NCBI GenBank assembly: GCA_002422745.1
Contig: DITH01000060.1
Coordinates: 1,864 to 13,908, forward strand
From: Alphaproteobacteria bacterium UBA6189
GTDB taxonomy: Bacteria > Pseudomonadota > Alphaproteobacteria > Rickettsiales > UBA3002
Length of the DNA stretch: 12,045 nucleotides
Reading direction: 5' to 3'
Shown in pieces: positions 1 to 7,616 of the stretch (its first letter is position 1; every line of letters starts with the position of its first letter). The notes beneath the pieces are model-generated. The model was not told the origin of the DNA. It did not search any database and worked only from the letters and a program-made list of their open reading frames with translations. The position numbers and the translations under genes were made by a program.

Positions 1-2
1 AT

Positions 3-65
3 TTGTCATCCCTGCGCAAGCAGGGATCCCCTTTAAGGAGATTCCCGCCTACGCGGGGATGACAA
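3..65. repeat. Palindromic intergenic repeat, double hairpin
   Basis: The outer arms TTGTCATC (3-10) and GATGACAA (58-65) are exact inverse complements. Inside lie two hairpins: CCCTGC-GCAA-GCAGGG (10-25) and CCCGC-CTAC-GCGGG (44-57). This is the layout of the GTCATCCC...GGGATGAC intergenic elements that are dispersed in many proteobacterial genomes. It ends 16 bp before the lpdA start, so it would be transcribed in an operon leader or between lpdA and the gene before it. Only one copy lies in this window, so its dispersed nature is inferred from resemblance. Confidence 0.75.
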
Positions 66-81
66 CATTTGGAGAAGTGTT

Positions 82-1470
82 ATGTCTGAACAATTCGATG
101 TGATCGTCATCGGTGCCGGCCCCGGTGGCTATGTGGCCGCCATACGTGCGGCGCAGCTGGGCCTGAAAACGGCGTGTGTGGAAAAACGCGGCGCGTTGGG
201 CGGCACCTGCCTCAATGTCGGCTGTATCCCCAGCAAAGCCTTGCTGGAAAGCTCCGAGAAATTCGAGGACGCGCAGCATCATTTCGCCAAGCATGGGATT
301 GAGGGCGCGGTGAAGCTGAACCTCAAGGCGATGATGGCGCGTAAGGACGAGGTAGTAAAAGGCCTCACGCAAGGTATCGAAGGTCTGTTCAAGAAAAACA
401 AGGTCACCTACCTCAAGGGCCACGGCACCATCACCGGCAAAAACGAAGTAAGCGTTGAAGGGCAGACATACGCTGCCAAGCACATCATTATCGCCACCGG
501 GTCGGAAGTCGTGTCGCTGCCCGGCATCACCATCGACGAGAAGATCGTGGTTTCATCGACCGGTGCGCTGACGCTGTCGGCAGTGCCGAAACATCTCGTC
601 GTCATCGGCGCGGGTGTGATCGGGCTCGAGCTTGGCTCGGTATGGAAACGGCTCGGCGCGGAAGTCACCGTGCTCGAATATCTCGACCGCATCACACCGG
701 GTATCGACGGCGAAATGGCCAAGCAGTTCCAGAAAACCCTCGAAAAGCAGGGCATGAAATTTGAACTGGGGCAAAAAGTCACCGGTGTGAAGGCGGATAA
801 GAAGGGCGCTACGGTGACCTACGAATCCGTTACGGGTGAAGGGTCGAAGACCCTTCAAGCCGATATCGTGCTCGTGGCCGTTGGGCGCAAAGCTTACACC
901 GAGAAATTGGGCCTCGAATCGGTTGGCATCACCCCCAACAAGCGCGGCCAGATCGAGGTGAATGCCCACTGGCAAACCAGCGTCGCCAGCATCTACGCGA
1001 TAGGCGATGCGGTGCCCGGCCCCATGCTCGCCCATAAGGCAGAGGATGAAGGCGTCGCCGTGGCCGAGTTCATCGCGGGGCAGAAGCCGCATATCAATTA
1101 CAACCTCATCCCCGGCGTCATCTACACGCACCCCGAACTCGCCACCGTCGGCAAGACGGAAGAGGAGCTGAAGGAAGCGGGCGTCGCCTATAAGGTCGGC
1201 AAATTCCCCTTCCTGGCCAATTCGCGTGGTCGCTCCACCGGGCAGACGGACGGGCTGGTGAAAATCCTCGCCGATAAGGATACCGACGAAGTGCTCGGCG
1301 TGCATATTCTGGGCCCGCAGGCCGGCAACATCATTCACGAAGCCTGCATCGCCATGGAATTCGGCGCTTCGGCCGAGGATATCGCCCGCACCTGCCACGC
1401 CCACCCGACCTATAACGAGGCGGTGAAGGAAGCGGCATTAGCGGTGGATGCCCGCGCCATTCATATCTAG
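82..1470 (+). CDS. lpdA: Dihydrolipoyl dehydrogenase (E3)
   Basis: This cytoplasmic flavoenzyme reoxidises dihydrolipoyl groups with NAD+ in the pyruvate and 2-oxoglutarate dehydrogenase complexes and the glycine cleavage system. The 462 residues match the usual family length. The FAD-binding GAGPGG is at residues 11-16, the redox disulfide CLNVGC has Cys43 and Cys48, and the second FAD contact ATGS is at 138-141. The NAD-binding GAGVIG is at 176-181 and an IGDAV motif follows. The C-terminal HAHPTYNE carries the catalytic His441-Glu446 pair of the partner subunit. GGAG (71-74) sits 7 nt before the ATG and fixes the start. The gene is probably last in an operon whose earlier genes, perhaps sucAB or a pyruvate dehydrogenase cluster, lie outside the window. 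Which complex it serves cannot be told from here. Confidence 0.97.
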   Translation: MSEQFDVIVIGAGPGGYVAAIRAAQLGLKTACVEKRGALGGTCLNVGCIPSKALLESSEKFEDAQHHFAKHGIEGAVKLNLKAMMARKDEVVKGLTQGIEGLFKKNKVTYLKGHGTITGKNEVSVEGQTYAAKHIIIATGSEVVSLPGITIDEKIVVSSTGALTLSAVPKHLVVIGAGVIGLELGSVWKRLGAEVTVLEYLDRITPGIDGEMAKQFQKTLEKQGMKFELGQKVTGVKADKKGATVTYESVTGEGSKTLQADIVLVAVGRKAYTEKLGLESVGITPNKRGQIEVNAHWQTSVASIYAIGDAVPGPMLAHKAEDEGVAVAEFIAGQKPHINYNLIPGVIYTHPELATVGKTEEELKEAGVAYKVGKFPFLANSRGRSTGQTDGLVKILADKDTDEVLGVHILGPQAGNIIHEACIAMEFGASAEDIARTCHAHPTYNEAVKEAALAVDARAIHI

Positions 1471-1686
1471 GAACGCCCATCCCGCTTCGTGTCGGGGGGT
1501 GGCGGTAGGTTTTCCTTTGGCATACTCTCCCCGTCCTTCACCCGCATTAGCCAACCATTTGCTGTAGGACGGTAGCGAAAACGGGGTTCAACGGGCTTGG
1601 ATGTAGATTTGGATGTAGATGGATCGTCCATAGGCCATAAGCATTACCAGAGCGCCGAAAGAGTAACATGAAGATTTCATGAAAAA
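1471..1686. other. Intergenic region after lpdA, no gene seen
   Basis: No open frame with a plausible start and ribosome site is visible. An imperfect GC-rich hairpin, GCCCATCCC against GGGGGGTGGC near 1474-1503, is followed by GTTTTCC and could be a weak lpdA terminator. The stretch also holds a 12-bp tandem duplication (1597-1620) and a TTTCATGAAA palindrome (1675-1684), both described separately. Confidence 0.5.
1597..1620. repeat. Perfect 12-bp tandem duplication
   Basis: The unit TTGGATGTAGAT occurs twice head to tail without a mismatch (1597-1608 and 1609-1620) and is followed by GGATC, a partial third start. In one plus frame it encodes a repeated Asp-Val-Asp-Leu pattern, but that frame has a stop just upstream and no start, so a coding role is unlikely. 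Replication slippage is the simplest origin. Confidence 0.7.
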
Positions 1687-1720
1687 CCCCGCCGGGGAGT
1701 TTCTCCCGGCGGGGCCTTTT
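1687..1720. terminator. Bidirectional Rho-independent terminator
   Basis: CCCCGCCGGG (1687-1696) pairs perfectly with CCCGGCGGGG (1705-1714) around a short loop. On the plus strand it is followed by CCTTTT (1715-1720). On the minus strand it is followed by GTTTTTC. It can therefore end lpdA transcripts from the left and transcripts of the 1779-1976 gene from the right. A second perfect 7-bp stem, CGCCCGG (1729-1735) with CCGGGCG (1745-1751), lies between it and the minus-strand gene and would form first in that mRNA. Confidence 0.85.
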
Positions 1721-1778
1721 ATTCCTGTCGCCCGGATAACATCACCGGGCGGGGGTTGTTGACGTTGACGTCGCTAGC

Positions 1779-1976
1779 TTATAACGCCGCGAGGTGCGTC
1801 TTAAGCATCGGCACAACGTGATAGAGGGTCGAAACACCCATCACGATATACAGGATCGTCAGGTTGGTGGCGGTACCGAACACCGTGCCGATCAGATCGA
1901 CGCCGAAGCCGGTGAGCGCAAAATGCAGACCACCAAACACTACCAAAAACAACGTTAAGACATGAATCATCTTCAT
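1779..1976 (-). CDS. Small DUF378-like inner membrane protein
   Basis: The predicted protein has 65 residues and two hydrophobic segments at about 4-22 and 38-56. Residues 14-23, with GGLHFALTG, resemble the GGLNWGLVG signature of the DUF378 (YuzA-like) family. The following VDLIGTVFG and the second helix ending in LYHVVP also fit. The function of the family is unknown. I chose the start at 1976 because AAGGTGG lies 7 nt upstream of it. The frame stays open 56 codons further upstream, but those codons encode non-family sequence without a ribosome site. The gene is monocistronic, ends at the strong terminator at 1687-1720, and is separated from the helicase gene behind it by 251 bp. Confidence 0.8.
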   Translation of the reverse strand: MKMIHVLTLFLVVFGGLHFALTGFGVDLIGTVFGTATNLTILYIVMGVSTLYHVVPMLKTHLAAL

Positions 1977-2227
1977 CAGGTAACCACCTTCGTTAGCAAG
2001 GACCATCATTGGCTGATACATGCCCAACAGGAGCCCTGTATCGTTCGCGAGATTCTCACCGCGGAGGCTTGGCCTCACATCGCCTTGCCTCATCACCCCT
2101 GCCCGAAAAATGACCCGGACAGCAGCGACAATCCTTATATTCACTTATAGCAAAATTTGGATGAAAAGTCCGCATAATTGCTAGCTGCGGCGCAGCATTG
2201 CTGTGCAATGCAATGGATGCAGTGCAG
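1977..2227. other. Intergenic region upstream of the DUF378-like gene
   Basis: This holds the 3' flank of the helicase gene and the promoter region of the 1779-1976 gene, both minus strand. GCATTG (2195-2200) and CAATGC (2206-2211) form a 6-bp hairpin just past the helicase stop, with a compact GCTGCG/CGCAGC palindrome beside it. Neither is followed by a T run in the minus direction, so this is at best a weak or Rho-assisted terminator. No clear promoter hexamers were found. Confidence 0.4.
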
Positions 2228-4531
2228 CTAAACCGTGCGCGCGGAAATGGGGACAGGCATGCGCTCGAGACCTTGCGCCGCGGCCGGTTTGTAGCGCGGA
2301 TTGGCCGCATGGGCGCGGGCGAATTCGGCCTCGAAATCGCAGGCGCGGCTGGCGTAGTCGCTGGCGAACACGTCGCGCCCGGTGAGGAAGGGCGAATCCT
2401 TGCCCGGCGTCCCGTTCGTCTTCAGGGTGGGGCCGACAATGTCCTGCACCAGCGCGATGCCGTCATTGGCGCGCAAGGGGCGTCCGGCGATCTGCGTGGC
2501 GCGCACCACATAAGGGCCGACATTCTCGATCAGCCGCTGGGTCATGTAGATATCGGGATCGTTGAGCCCGCTTTCAAACTGGTGATTGTTGATGGTATGC
2601 ACCACCAGGCCGCGATCGAGCTGCTGCTTCATCGCCATCATGCGCTGGTCGGGGGCCGCCGTATGGTTGGTGATGGTTTGCGTGTAGCGTGCCTCGGGGA
2701 AGTCGGTGAGGTCGATATCCTCCGGCCTTAACGCCAGCAACTCGCGGTCTTTCACCTTCAGCCAGAGTTGGCGGGCCAGCTCGCGGCTGCCACCGCGCCG
2801 CTCGATCTCGAAGGTGAAATCATGTTCCAGCTTGCCGGTGTCGCGCAGGCTGTCGAGCCGTTGGCGATCGCTCAGCGGCAAATGGTTTTGCAACAGCGCC
2901 TGGCGGGTCATGCCCGGCGTATTGCCCAGCGCATAGGCGAGGTATTCGCGATTGATGCTGTTGCAGAGCTGCTGCTTTAACGCCTCCTGCGCTTCGCGCT
3001 GCAAATCGGCGCCGCTGAGCGGGTTGCTCAGTAGTCCGGCAGCTTCACAGCGGGCGCGGGCCGTGTCAGCATCGATCGGCTGGTGCATCCGTTCCTGCAT
3101 GGTTTGCAGGGCGGCGATGGCGGCGTCGTTACGCGCTTGTGTCACCTGCGCGCACAGCATGTCGGTCGTGTCTTTGCCGCCGACTGTCACCCGCCCCTCA
3201 TCGAACAATTGCTGATAGGCGCGCGCCAGGTTCTCGGCCAGTTCGGGCTGTACCGTAAAGGCAATATTTTTACGCCCGGCAAAGCGCACCCGGTTACGGG
3301 CGACCGCTTGCACGGGCGCATGATCGGCCGACGGGGCGGTGTAACCGCGCTCATGCGGCGCGATATATTCGTCGCTGCCGAAATAACCGAGCAGGGCTTT
3401 GTAAATGAATTCGGGCTCGGCCTTGCGGTTCATCGCATTTTCATGGGCATGCCGCACGTTCCAGCTCTGCGCGCCTTTTGGCCATTCACCGAGCTTCGCC
3501 TGATCCTGCGGATGGGCGCTGATCTGGTCGGTACGCACATGCAAGCCGCGGAAGCGTTTTTCCTTCACTGCTTTATAGAGGTTACATTCGTAAATCGACG
3601 CGCCGAGCCGCTGCGTGAGTTCTTCCGTCGGGGTGGCGGTAAGGGCGAAGAAATTGGGATTCTGGTCGCACAAACGCTCCAGCATGGCCAACCCATCCTC
3701 GCGGCGTTCCAGCTCGTGCGGTTCGTCGATACAGACGAGTTGGCCGTGCAGATGCGGCAAAAATTTGGGCAGCTGATCGAAGGTGAGAATCAGCACCGGG
3801 TGGTTGCTGCGATCGCCAATCGCCTCCGGGGTTTTTAGCAGTGCGTCGGCTGCCGCTCCGCTCCGCAGGCGGGATTCGGCAATGCCGCATTTTTTGCAAT
3901 CATCGGCCAGTTGCTGGGCCAGCGTGGCATTGGCGGTCACGATCACGCCCTCGGCGCCGTTGGCGTTGAGCGCATGGCCGATGGCGAAGCTTTTGCCGGT
4001 GCCGGTGGCGATCACCGCCAACCCGCCGCCCGCAACCCGTTCCATATTGGCGCGGTAATGGTCGAGCGCCCGCATCTGGATGTCGCGCATCAGCGCGTCG
4101 GAGCGCAGACAATAGGGCAGCGGCGCGGGCGGCTGGTTGCCCGCCGGGCGTTCCTGCTGCAGGGTGAAATGCTCGCCCTCGCGCCCAATGACGGCGCGCG
4201 GTTTGGCTTCCCAGGTGCGCTCGTGGGCGAAGGTCTGGTCCTGGGCATTGCCGCGCTCGCTCAGCACCACTTCGAAACATTGTTTTGCATCCGCCGCCGG
4301 GCGGGCGAGAATCACCAGGTCGCGCTCCACCCCGAACGCATCGGTAAAGCTGGCTTCGGCCATGCGTCCATGGGCCGGGTCGTCGCGCCATTCCAGATGG
4401 GGATTCTCGAGCGCCAGCACCAGCCCTTCCATCGCGGTATGGTGATGGATATAACGGTCCAGCTGCGCCGCGTAATGCTGCGCCGCGTTCACAATCGGCC
4501 AGCCCCAGCCGGATGTCGCATGCATGCTCAT
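2228..4531 (-). CDS. Superfamily 2 DEAD/DEAH-type helicase with RecA2 insertion
   Basis: This 767-residue protein is a probable ATP-dependent nucleic-acid helicase or translocase of the DEAH/type III R-like group. Visible motifs are a Q-like RDIQMRAL (149-156), Walker A ATGTGKS (175-181), Walker B IDEPH (268-272) with Pro in place of Ala, and motif III TATP (298-301). In RecA2 there is an IV-like strand around 421-443, motif V FESGLNDPD (652-660) and motif VI QIAGRPLR (680-687) with the arginine finger. Motifs IV and V are separated by about 200 residues, mostly predicted helical. The N-terminal 145 residues match nothing I recognise, and I see no nuclease motif. The gene starts 63 bp downstream of icd on the same strand and may be cotranscribed. 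The start lacks a clear ribosome site; ATG at 4525 is an alternative. No methyltransferase lies nearby, so a restriction role is not supported. Confidence 0.85.
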   Translation of the reverse strand: MSMHATSGWGWPIVNAAQHYAAQLDRYIHHHTAMEGLVLALENPHLEWRDDPAHGRMAEASFTDAFGVERDLVILARPAADAKQCFEVVLSERGNAQDQTFAHERTWEAKPRAVIGREGEHFTLQQERPAGNQPPAPLPYCLRSDALMRDIQMRALDHYRANMERVAGGGLAVIATGTGKSFAIGHALNANGAEGVIVTANATLAQQLADDCKKCGIAESRLRSGAAADALLKTPEAIGDRSNHPVLILTFDQLPKFLPHLHGQLVCIDEPHELERREDGLAMLERLCDQNPNFFALTATPTEELTQRLGASIYECNLYKAVKEKRFRGLHVRTDQISAHPQDQAKLGEWPKGAQSWNVRHAHENAMNRKAEPEFIYKALLGYFGSDEYIAPHERGYTAPSADHAPVQAVARNRVRFAGRKNIAFTVQPELAENLARAYQQLFDEGRVTVGGKDTTDMLCAQVTQARNDAAIAALQTMQERMHQPIDADTARARCEAAGLLSNPLSGADLQREAQEALKQQLCNSINREYLAYALGNTPGMTRQALLQNHLPLSDRQRLDSLRDTGKLEHDFTFEIERRGGSRELARQLWLKVKDRELLALRPEDIDLTDFPEARYTQTITNHTAAPDQRMMAMKQQLDRGLVVHTINNHQFESGLNDPDIYMTQRLIENVGPYVVRATQIAGRPLRANDGIALVQDIVGPTLKTNGTPGKDSPFLTGRDVFASDYASRACDFEAEFARAHAANPRYKPAAAQGLERMPVPISARTV

Positions 4532-4541
4532 AGACGCGATA

Positions 4542-4600
4542 GCTTAGCGCTTGCGTCAGCTGCTGCGTATGACAGTTTCATGAAATAAAGCGCGCTAAGC
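4542..4600 (-). repeat. 9-bp inverted repeat spanning the icd stop codon
   Basis: GCTTAGCGC (4542-4550) and GCGCTAAGC (4592-4600) are perfect inverse complements 41 bp apart. In the minus-strand transcript the first arm contains the icd stop codon (4597-4595) and the second lies 11 nt before the helicase start. The loop holds the perfect palindrome TTTCATGAAA (4576-4585). There is no T tract, so I read it as an mRNA structure at the icd-helicase junction rather than a canonical terminator. Confidence 0.5.
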
Positions 4601-5800
4601 CGCGAGCTTCGCCGCCACCGCGTCGATGAATTCGCCGGTGGTGAGGTGCTTTTGCTGCGGGCCGACGAGCAGGGCGAGGTCTTTGGTCATGCGCCCTTCT
4701 TCCACCGTGGCGATTACGGCGCGCTCCAGCCGCTCGGCGAAGGCCGCCAGCTCGGCATTGCCGTCGAACTTGGCACGGTAGCTTAGCCCCTGCGTCCAGG
4801 CGAAGATGCTGGCGATCGGGTTGGTGGACGTGGGACGTCCTGCCTGATGTTCTCTATAGTGTCGAGTCACCGTGCCGTGGGCGGCTTCGGTCTCGACTGT
4901 TTTGCCATCCGGCGTCAGCAGGATGCTGGTCATCAGCCCGAGGCTGCCGAATCCCTGCGCCACCACATCGGATTGCACGTCGCCGTCGTAGTTTTTGCAG
5001 GCCCACACAAACCCGCCTTCCGACTTGATGGCGTAGGCCACGAGGTCGTCGATCAGCCGGTGCTCGTAATGCAGGCCGGAGGTGGCGAATTTCTCTTTGA
5101 ATTCACTATCGAACACGCGCTGGAAGATATGTTTGAAATCGCCATCGTATTTTTTCAGGATGGTGTTCTTGGTGCTTAAGTATACCGGAAAGCCGACGGT
5201 CAGCGCATAATTAAAGCAGGCGCGGGCAAACCCCTCGATCGAGCTGTTGAGGTTATACATCGACAGCGCCACCCCGGCCGATTTGAAGTGGTAGACTTCG
5301 TGCTCCACGGGGGCCGAGCCATCGTCGGGCGTGAAGCTCATGGTGAGCCTGCCCGGCCGGTCGATAATCATGTCGGTGGCGCGGTACTGGTCGCCGAACG
5401 CATGGCGGCCAACGATAATCGGTTGCTGCCAGCCCGGCACGTAGCGCGGGATGTTTTTGCAGATGATGGGGGCGCGGAAAATCGTGCCATCGAGAATGTT
5501 GCGGATGGTGCCATTGGGCGATTTCCACATTTGCTTGAGGCCGAATTCCTTCACCCGCGCTTCGTCGGGGGTGATGGTGGCGCATTTGATGCCGACGCCG
5601 TATTGCTTGATGGCCTTCGCGGCATCGATGGTGATCTGGTCGTCGGTCGCGTCGCGGCTCTCGATCGACAGGTCGAAATAGTTCAGGTCGATCTCAAGGT
5701 AAGGCAGGATCAGCTTATCCTTGATCATCGCCCAGATGATGCGGGTCATCTCGTCGCCATCGAGTTCGACAACCGGTGTCGTTACGCGGATTTTGCTCAT
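4595..5800 (-). CDS. icd: Isocitrate dehydrogenase [NADP+]
   Basis: This TCA-cycle enzyme oxidatively decarboxylates isocitrate to 2-oxoglutarate and makes NADPH in the cytoplasm. It belongs to the eukaryote-like homodimeric type, not the E. coli type. With the start at 5800 the protein has 401 residues, and the substrate residues fall at the same numbers as in human IDH1: Ser94, Asn96 and Arg100 in SPNGTIRN, Arg109 in TIFRAPI, Arg132 in GRHAFGDQY and Tyr139. The lysine of STKNTILKK and the metal-binding aspartates of NYDGDVQSD are also present. Another ATG at 5812 is in frame, but GAGG lies 6 nt before the ATG at 5800, which I prefer. The gene is divergent from the M48 homologue (110 bp between starts), and the helicase gene follows it on the same strand. 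Confidence 0.97.
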   Translation of the reverse strand: MSKIRVTTPVVELDGDEMTRIIWAMIKDKLILPYLEIDLNYFDLSIESRDATDDQITIDAAKAIKQYGVGIKCATITPDEARVKEFGLKQMWKSPNGTIRNILDGTIFRAPIICKNIPRYVPGWQQPIIVGRHAFGDQYRATDMIIDRPGRLTMSFTPDDGSAPVEHEVYHFKSAGVALSMYNLNSSIEGFARACFNYALTVGFPVYLSTKNTILKKYDGDFKHIFQRVFDSEFKEKFATSGLHYEHRLIDDLVAYAIKSEGGFVWACKNYDGDVQSDVVAQGFGSLGLMTSILLTPDGKTVETEAAHGTVTRHYREHQAGRPTSTNPIASIFAWTQGLSYRAKFDGNAELAAFAERLERAVIATVEEGRMTKDLALLVGPQQKHLTTGEFIDAVAAKLAA

Positions 5801-5910
5801 GCAGCGCCTCATCAGTTTTCGCCTTGGGCGTAAACCGAATGGGCGTTTGACGCAAGACGCAATGCAACCGGTAGACGAATCGATTCAATCCGCCTATAGG
5901 AGGGGCCATT
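5801..5910. promoter_or_regulatory. Divergent promoter region icd / M48 homologue
   Basis: These 110 bp must carry the promoters of both flanking genes. For the rightward gene TTGACG (5847-5852) is a good -35 element, but the hexamer 17-18 bp on (GGTAGA or GTAGAC) is a weak -10. A direct repeat GGGCGT occurs at 5826-5831 and 5841-5846, 15 bp apart, overlapping the -35 area, and could be a regulator site. I found no convincing leftward promoter for icd. Confidence 0.35.
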
Positions 5911-6711
5911 ATGCCATTTGTTCGCTATAGTTCGCTACGCAATCGCCGCTCGCTCGCCCTCGCCGGGGCCATCGTGCTGGTGCTGATTCTGCTGATGGCG
6001 ATGGGGCTGCGCAGCGAGCGCGACCGCACGCCCGCGATCCCCACCCTCACCCAATCGCAGGAAATCACGCTGGGGCTCAAGGCCGTGCCGGCGCTGGTGG
6101 CGCGCTATGGCGACCTGAGCGCCAATAGCGAACAGCAGCAAACCCTGCAGCGCGTCGGCCAGCATCTGGTGACCAGCAGCGCCGCCGATAAGGCTGGGTG
6201 GCGCTTCACCTTCCGCCTCCTGGCCGAGCCGAACCGCATCGATGCCTACGCCCTGCCCGGCGGGCAGATTTTCATCACCACCGCGCTGTTTAACCGCATG
6301 CAGACCGAAGGGCAGCTCGCCGCCGTGCTGGCGCACCAGATTGCCCATGTCACCGGCCGTCACGCCGCCAAGCAGCTGAAGGCCGAGGGGCTAACCGCTG
6401 TGCTGGTGGCGGGGGAAGACGCGCAGGAAGGCGCGCCGATCGATGCGCTGGTCAGCGAAGTGGTGAACCTCACCTACAGCACCGCTGATGAGCGCGCCGC
6501 CGATACTGAGGCGCTGCGCATCATGAGTATGGCGGGGTACGACCCGAACGCCATGCTCGGTGTGCTGCGTGTGCTGGCCAATGCCTATTACGCCGGGGCG
6601 GACGTGGCCTATTTCACCACTCACCCTAACGCTGCCGACCGCGTGGCGTATATTCAGCAAGCTATTGCCGCCCTTTACCCCGATGGCGTGCCGGAAAGCT
6701 TAAGCGAGTAG
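5911..6711 (+). CDS. M48-type membrane metallopeptidase homologue with HQxxH
   Basis: The 266-residue protein has one N-terminal hydrophobic segment (about 14-32) after a basic start, so it is probably anchored with its domain in the periplasm. The M48 fold is recognisable: ALPGGQIFIT (114-123), the zinc-site helix LAHQIAHVTGRH (140-151), the third ligand Glu194 in ADERAAD, AGYDP (208-212) and THPNAADR (237-244), which is typical of the BepA/LoiP-like branch. The zinc helix reads HQIAH instead of HExxH. The codon is CAG (6337-6339) and GAG would restore Glu. As read, the general base is missing and zinc-dependent proteolysis should fail or be very poor. AGGAGG (5898-5903) lies 7 nt before the ATG. 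A chaperone-like or regulatory pseudo-protease role is possible; a sequencing error or strain mutation is the alternative. Confidence 0.88.
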   Translation: MPFVRYSSLRNRRSLALAGAIVLVLILLMAMGLRSERDRTPAIPTLTQSQEITLGLKAVPALVARYGDLSANSEQQQTLQRVGQHLVTSSAADKAGWRFTFRLLAEPNRIDAYALPGGQIFITTALFNRMQTEGQLAAVLAHQIAHVTGRHAAKQLKAEGLTAVLVAGEDAQEGAPIDALVSEVVNLTYSTADERAADTEALRIMSMAGYDPNAMLGVLRVLANAYYAGADVAYFTTHPNAADRVAYIQQAIAALYPDGVPESLSE

Positions 6712-6712
6712 G

Positions 6713-7552
6713 CTAGCGCTCGCGGGGCTGGCGATTGCCCAGCGCTTCAGCCCAGAGTTGACCGTCATGGCGGCCCGCTTCTTTCTCCAGCGGACGCCAG
6801 ACGGGCGGTGCGGCTAAATAGAACCGTTTATTACCTTTCCCGTCTTCCTCCAGCACCGTGTCGGCATCAAGCGCATAACCGTGCTTCGCGGCAATTTCCT
6901 TGGCGCGCTCCAGCAGCGCATTAAAGGGCCGCTCGTATTTTTCGGCAAACCAGGTCAGTGTATCGAGGTCGGTGATGGCCGATAGCCGTTGTTTATCGAC
7001 ATTCTGCGACATGTCGGTGAATTTTAGCAGCACGCGATTTTCCGCCAGTTCCAGCGCGTCCGGCTCGCCCGGGCGGGCATGGGCCAGCTCGACGATATGA
7101 TCCTGATAATGGGCGAGCACGAGCTTGCCCTGCTCCTCCCGCGTCAGGCCGGGCGGCAGTGGCACCTCTTCATTGGTCACACCCTCGACGATGTCGAGCG
7201 TCATCGGGCTGAGTGGCGGCGCTTCGACCACGGGTGGCGTTTGCTCCGGGAGGGCTTCGCCCCGTTTTTTGGCCGCGGCGATTTCCGCCGGGCGTTGGGC
7301 CTGTTGCATCTGCGGGCTGAGCGCAGCGAACTTCTCGGCGTCGAACACCAGCCGGTCACCGTCACGCTTGAAGGCCGTATCTTCGATCGCATCGTGCAGC
7401 AGGGCCGCCTCGCGTAACGCCGGCGAGGCAAAGGGCGGGAGGGTGTTACACACCGCGACCGGATGTTGCCAGTACGGTGCCTGCGCACCCTTATCGACCT
7501 GCCCGGCATGGGCGATCTGAATAAATTCGATCAGTTCGGGAATGGGGGTCAT
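6713..7552 (-). CDS. RelA/SpoT-like HD hydrolase (MESH1-like)
   Basis: The 279-residue protein (counting from the 7552 start) has the metal-dependent HD fold of (p)ppGpp 3'-pyrophosphohydrolases. Counting from the upstream ATG at 7558, the motifs are: HAGQVDKG with His17, PYWQHP with His32, LLHDAIEDT with His55-Asp56 and Glu59-Asp60, and KFTDMSQN with Asp182 and Asn186, corresponding to KLADRLHN in SpoT. There is no synthetase or TGS domain, so it resembles a stand-alone small alarmone hydrolase. It is longer than the usual 180 or so residues because of an insertion at about 66-118 (Ala-, Gln- and Pro-rich) and a C-terminal tail. GGAG (7560-7563) is 7 nt from the ATG at 7552 but only 1 nt from that at 7558, so I chose 7552. 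Its substrate is inferred and could be another nucleotide. It converges with the M48 gene, 1 bp between stops. Confidence 0.85.
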   Translation of the reverse strand: MTPIPELIEFIQIAHAGQVDKGAQAPYWQHPVAVCNTLPPFASPALREAALLHDAIEDTAFKRDGDRLVFDAEKFAALSPQMQQAQRPAEIAAAKKRGEALPEQTPPVVEAPPLSPMTLDIVEGVTNEEVPLPPGLTREEQGKLVLAHYQDHIVELAHARPGEPDALELAENRVLLKFTDMSQNVDKQRLSAITDLDTLTWFAEKYERPFNALLERAKEIAAKHGYALDADTVLEEDGKGNKRFYLAAPPVWRPLEKEAGRHDGQLWAEALGNRQPRER

Positions 7553-7616
7553 CGTCATGCTCCGGGTTAAAGCTTAGCCATAGATCGGACATGGCCTATT
7601 CGCCCGTGACAATTTC

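Noticed and set aside
553..1404. Minus-strand open frame (283 codons) opposite lpdA
   Set aside because: It lies entirely within the lpdA coding sequence and has no ribosome site or family resemblance.
1779..2144. Longer 121-residue form of the DUF378-like protein
   Set aside because: The extra 56 N-terminal residues do not fit the two-helix family, and a clear AAGGTGG precedes the internal ATG at 1976.
2228..4531. Helicase as part of a type III restriction or other defence system
   Set aside because: There is no methyltransferase or nuclease gene within the window, and I could not see a PD-(D/E)xK pattern in its N-terminus. The neighbours are housekeeping genes.
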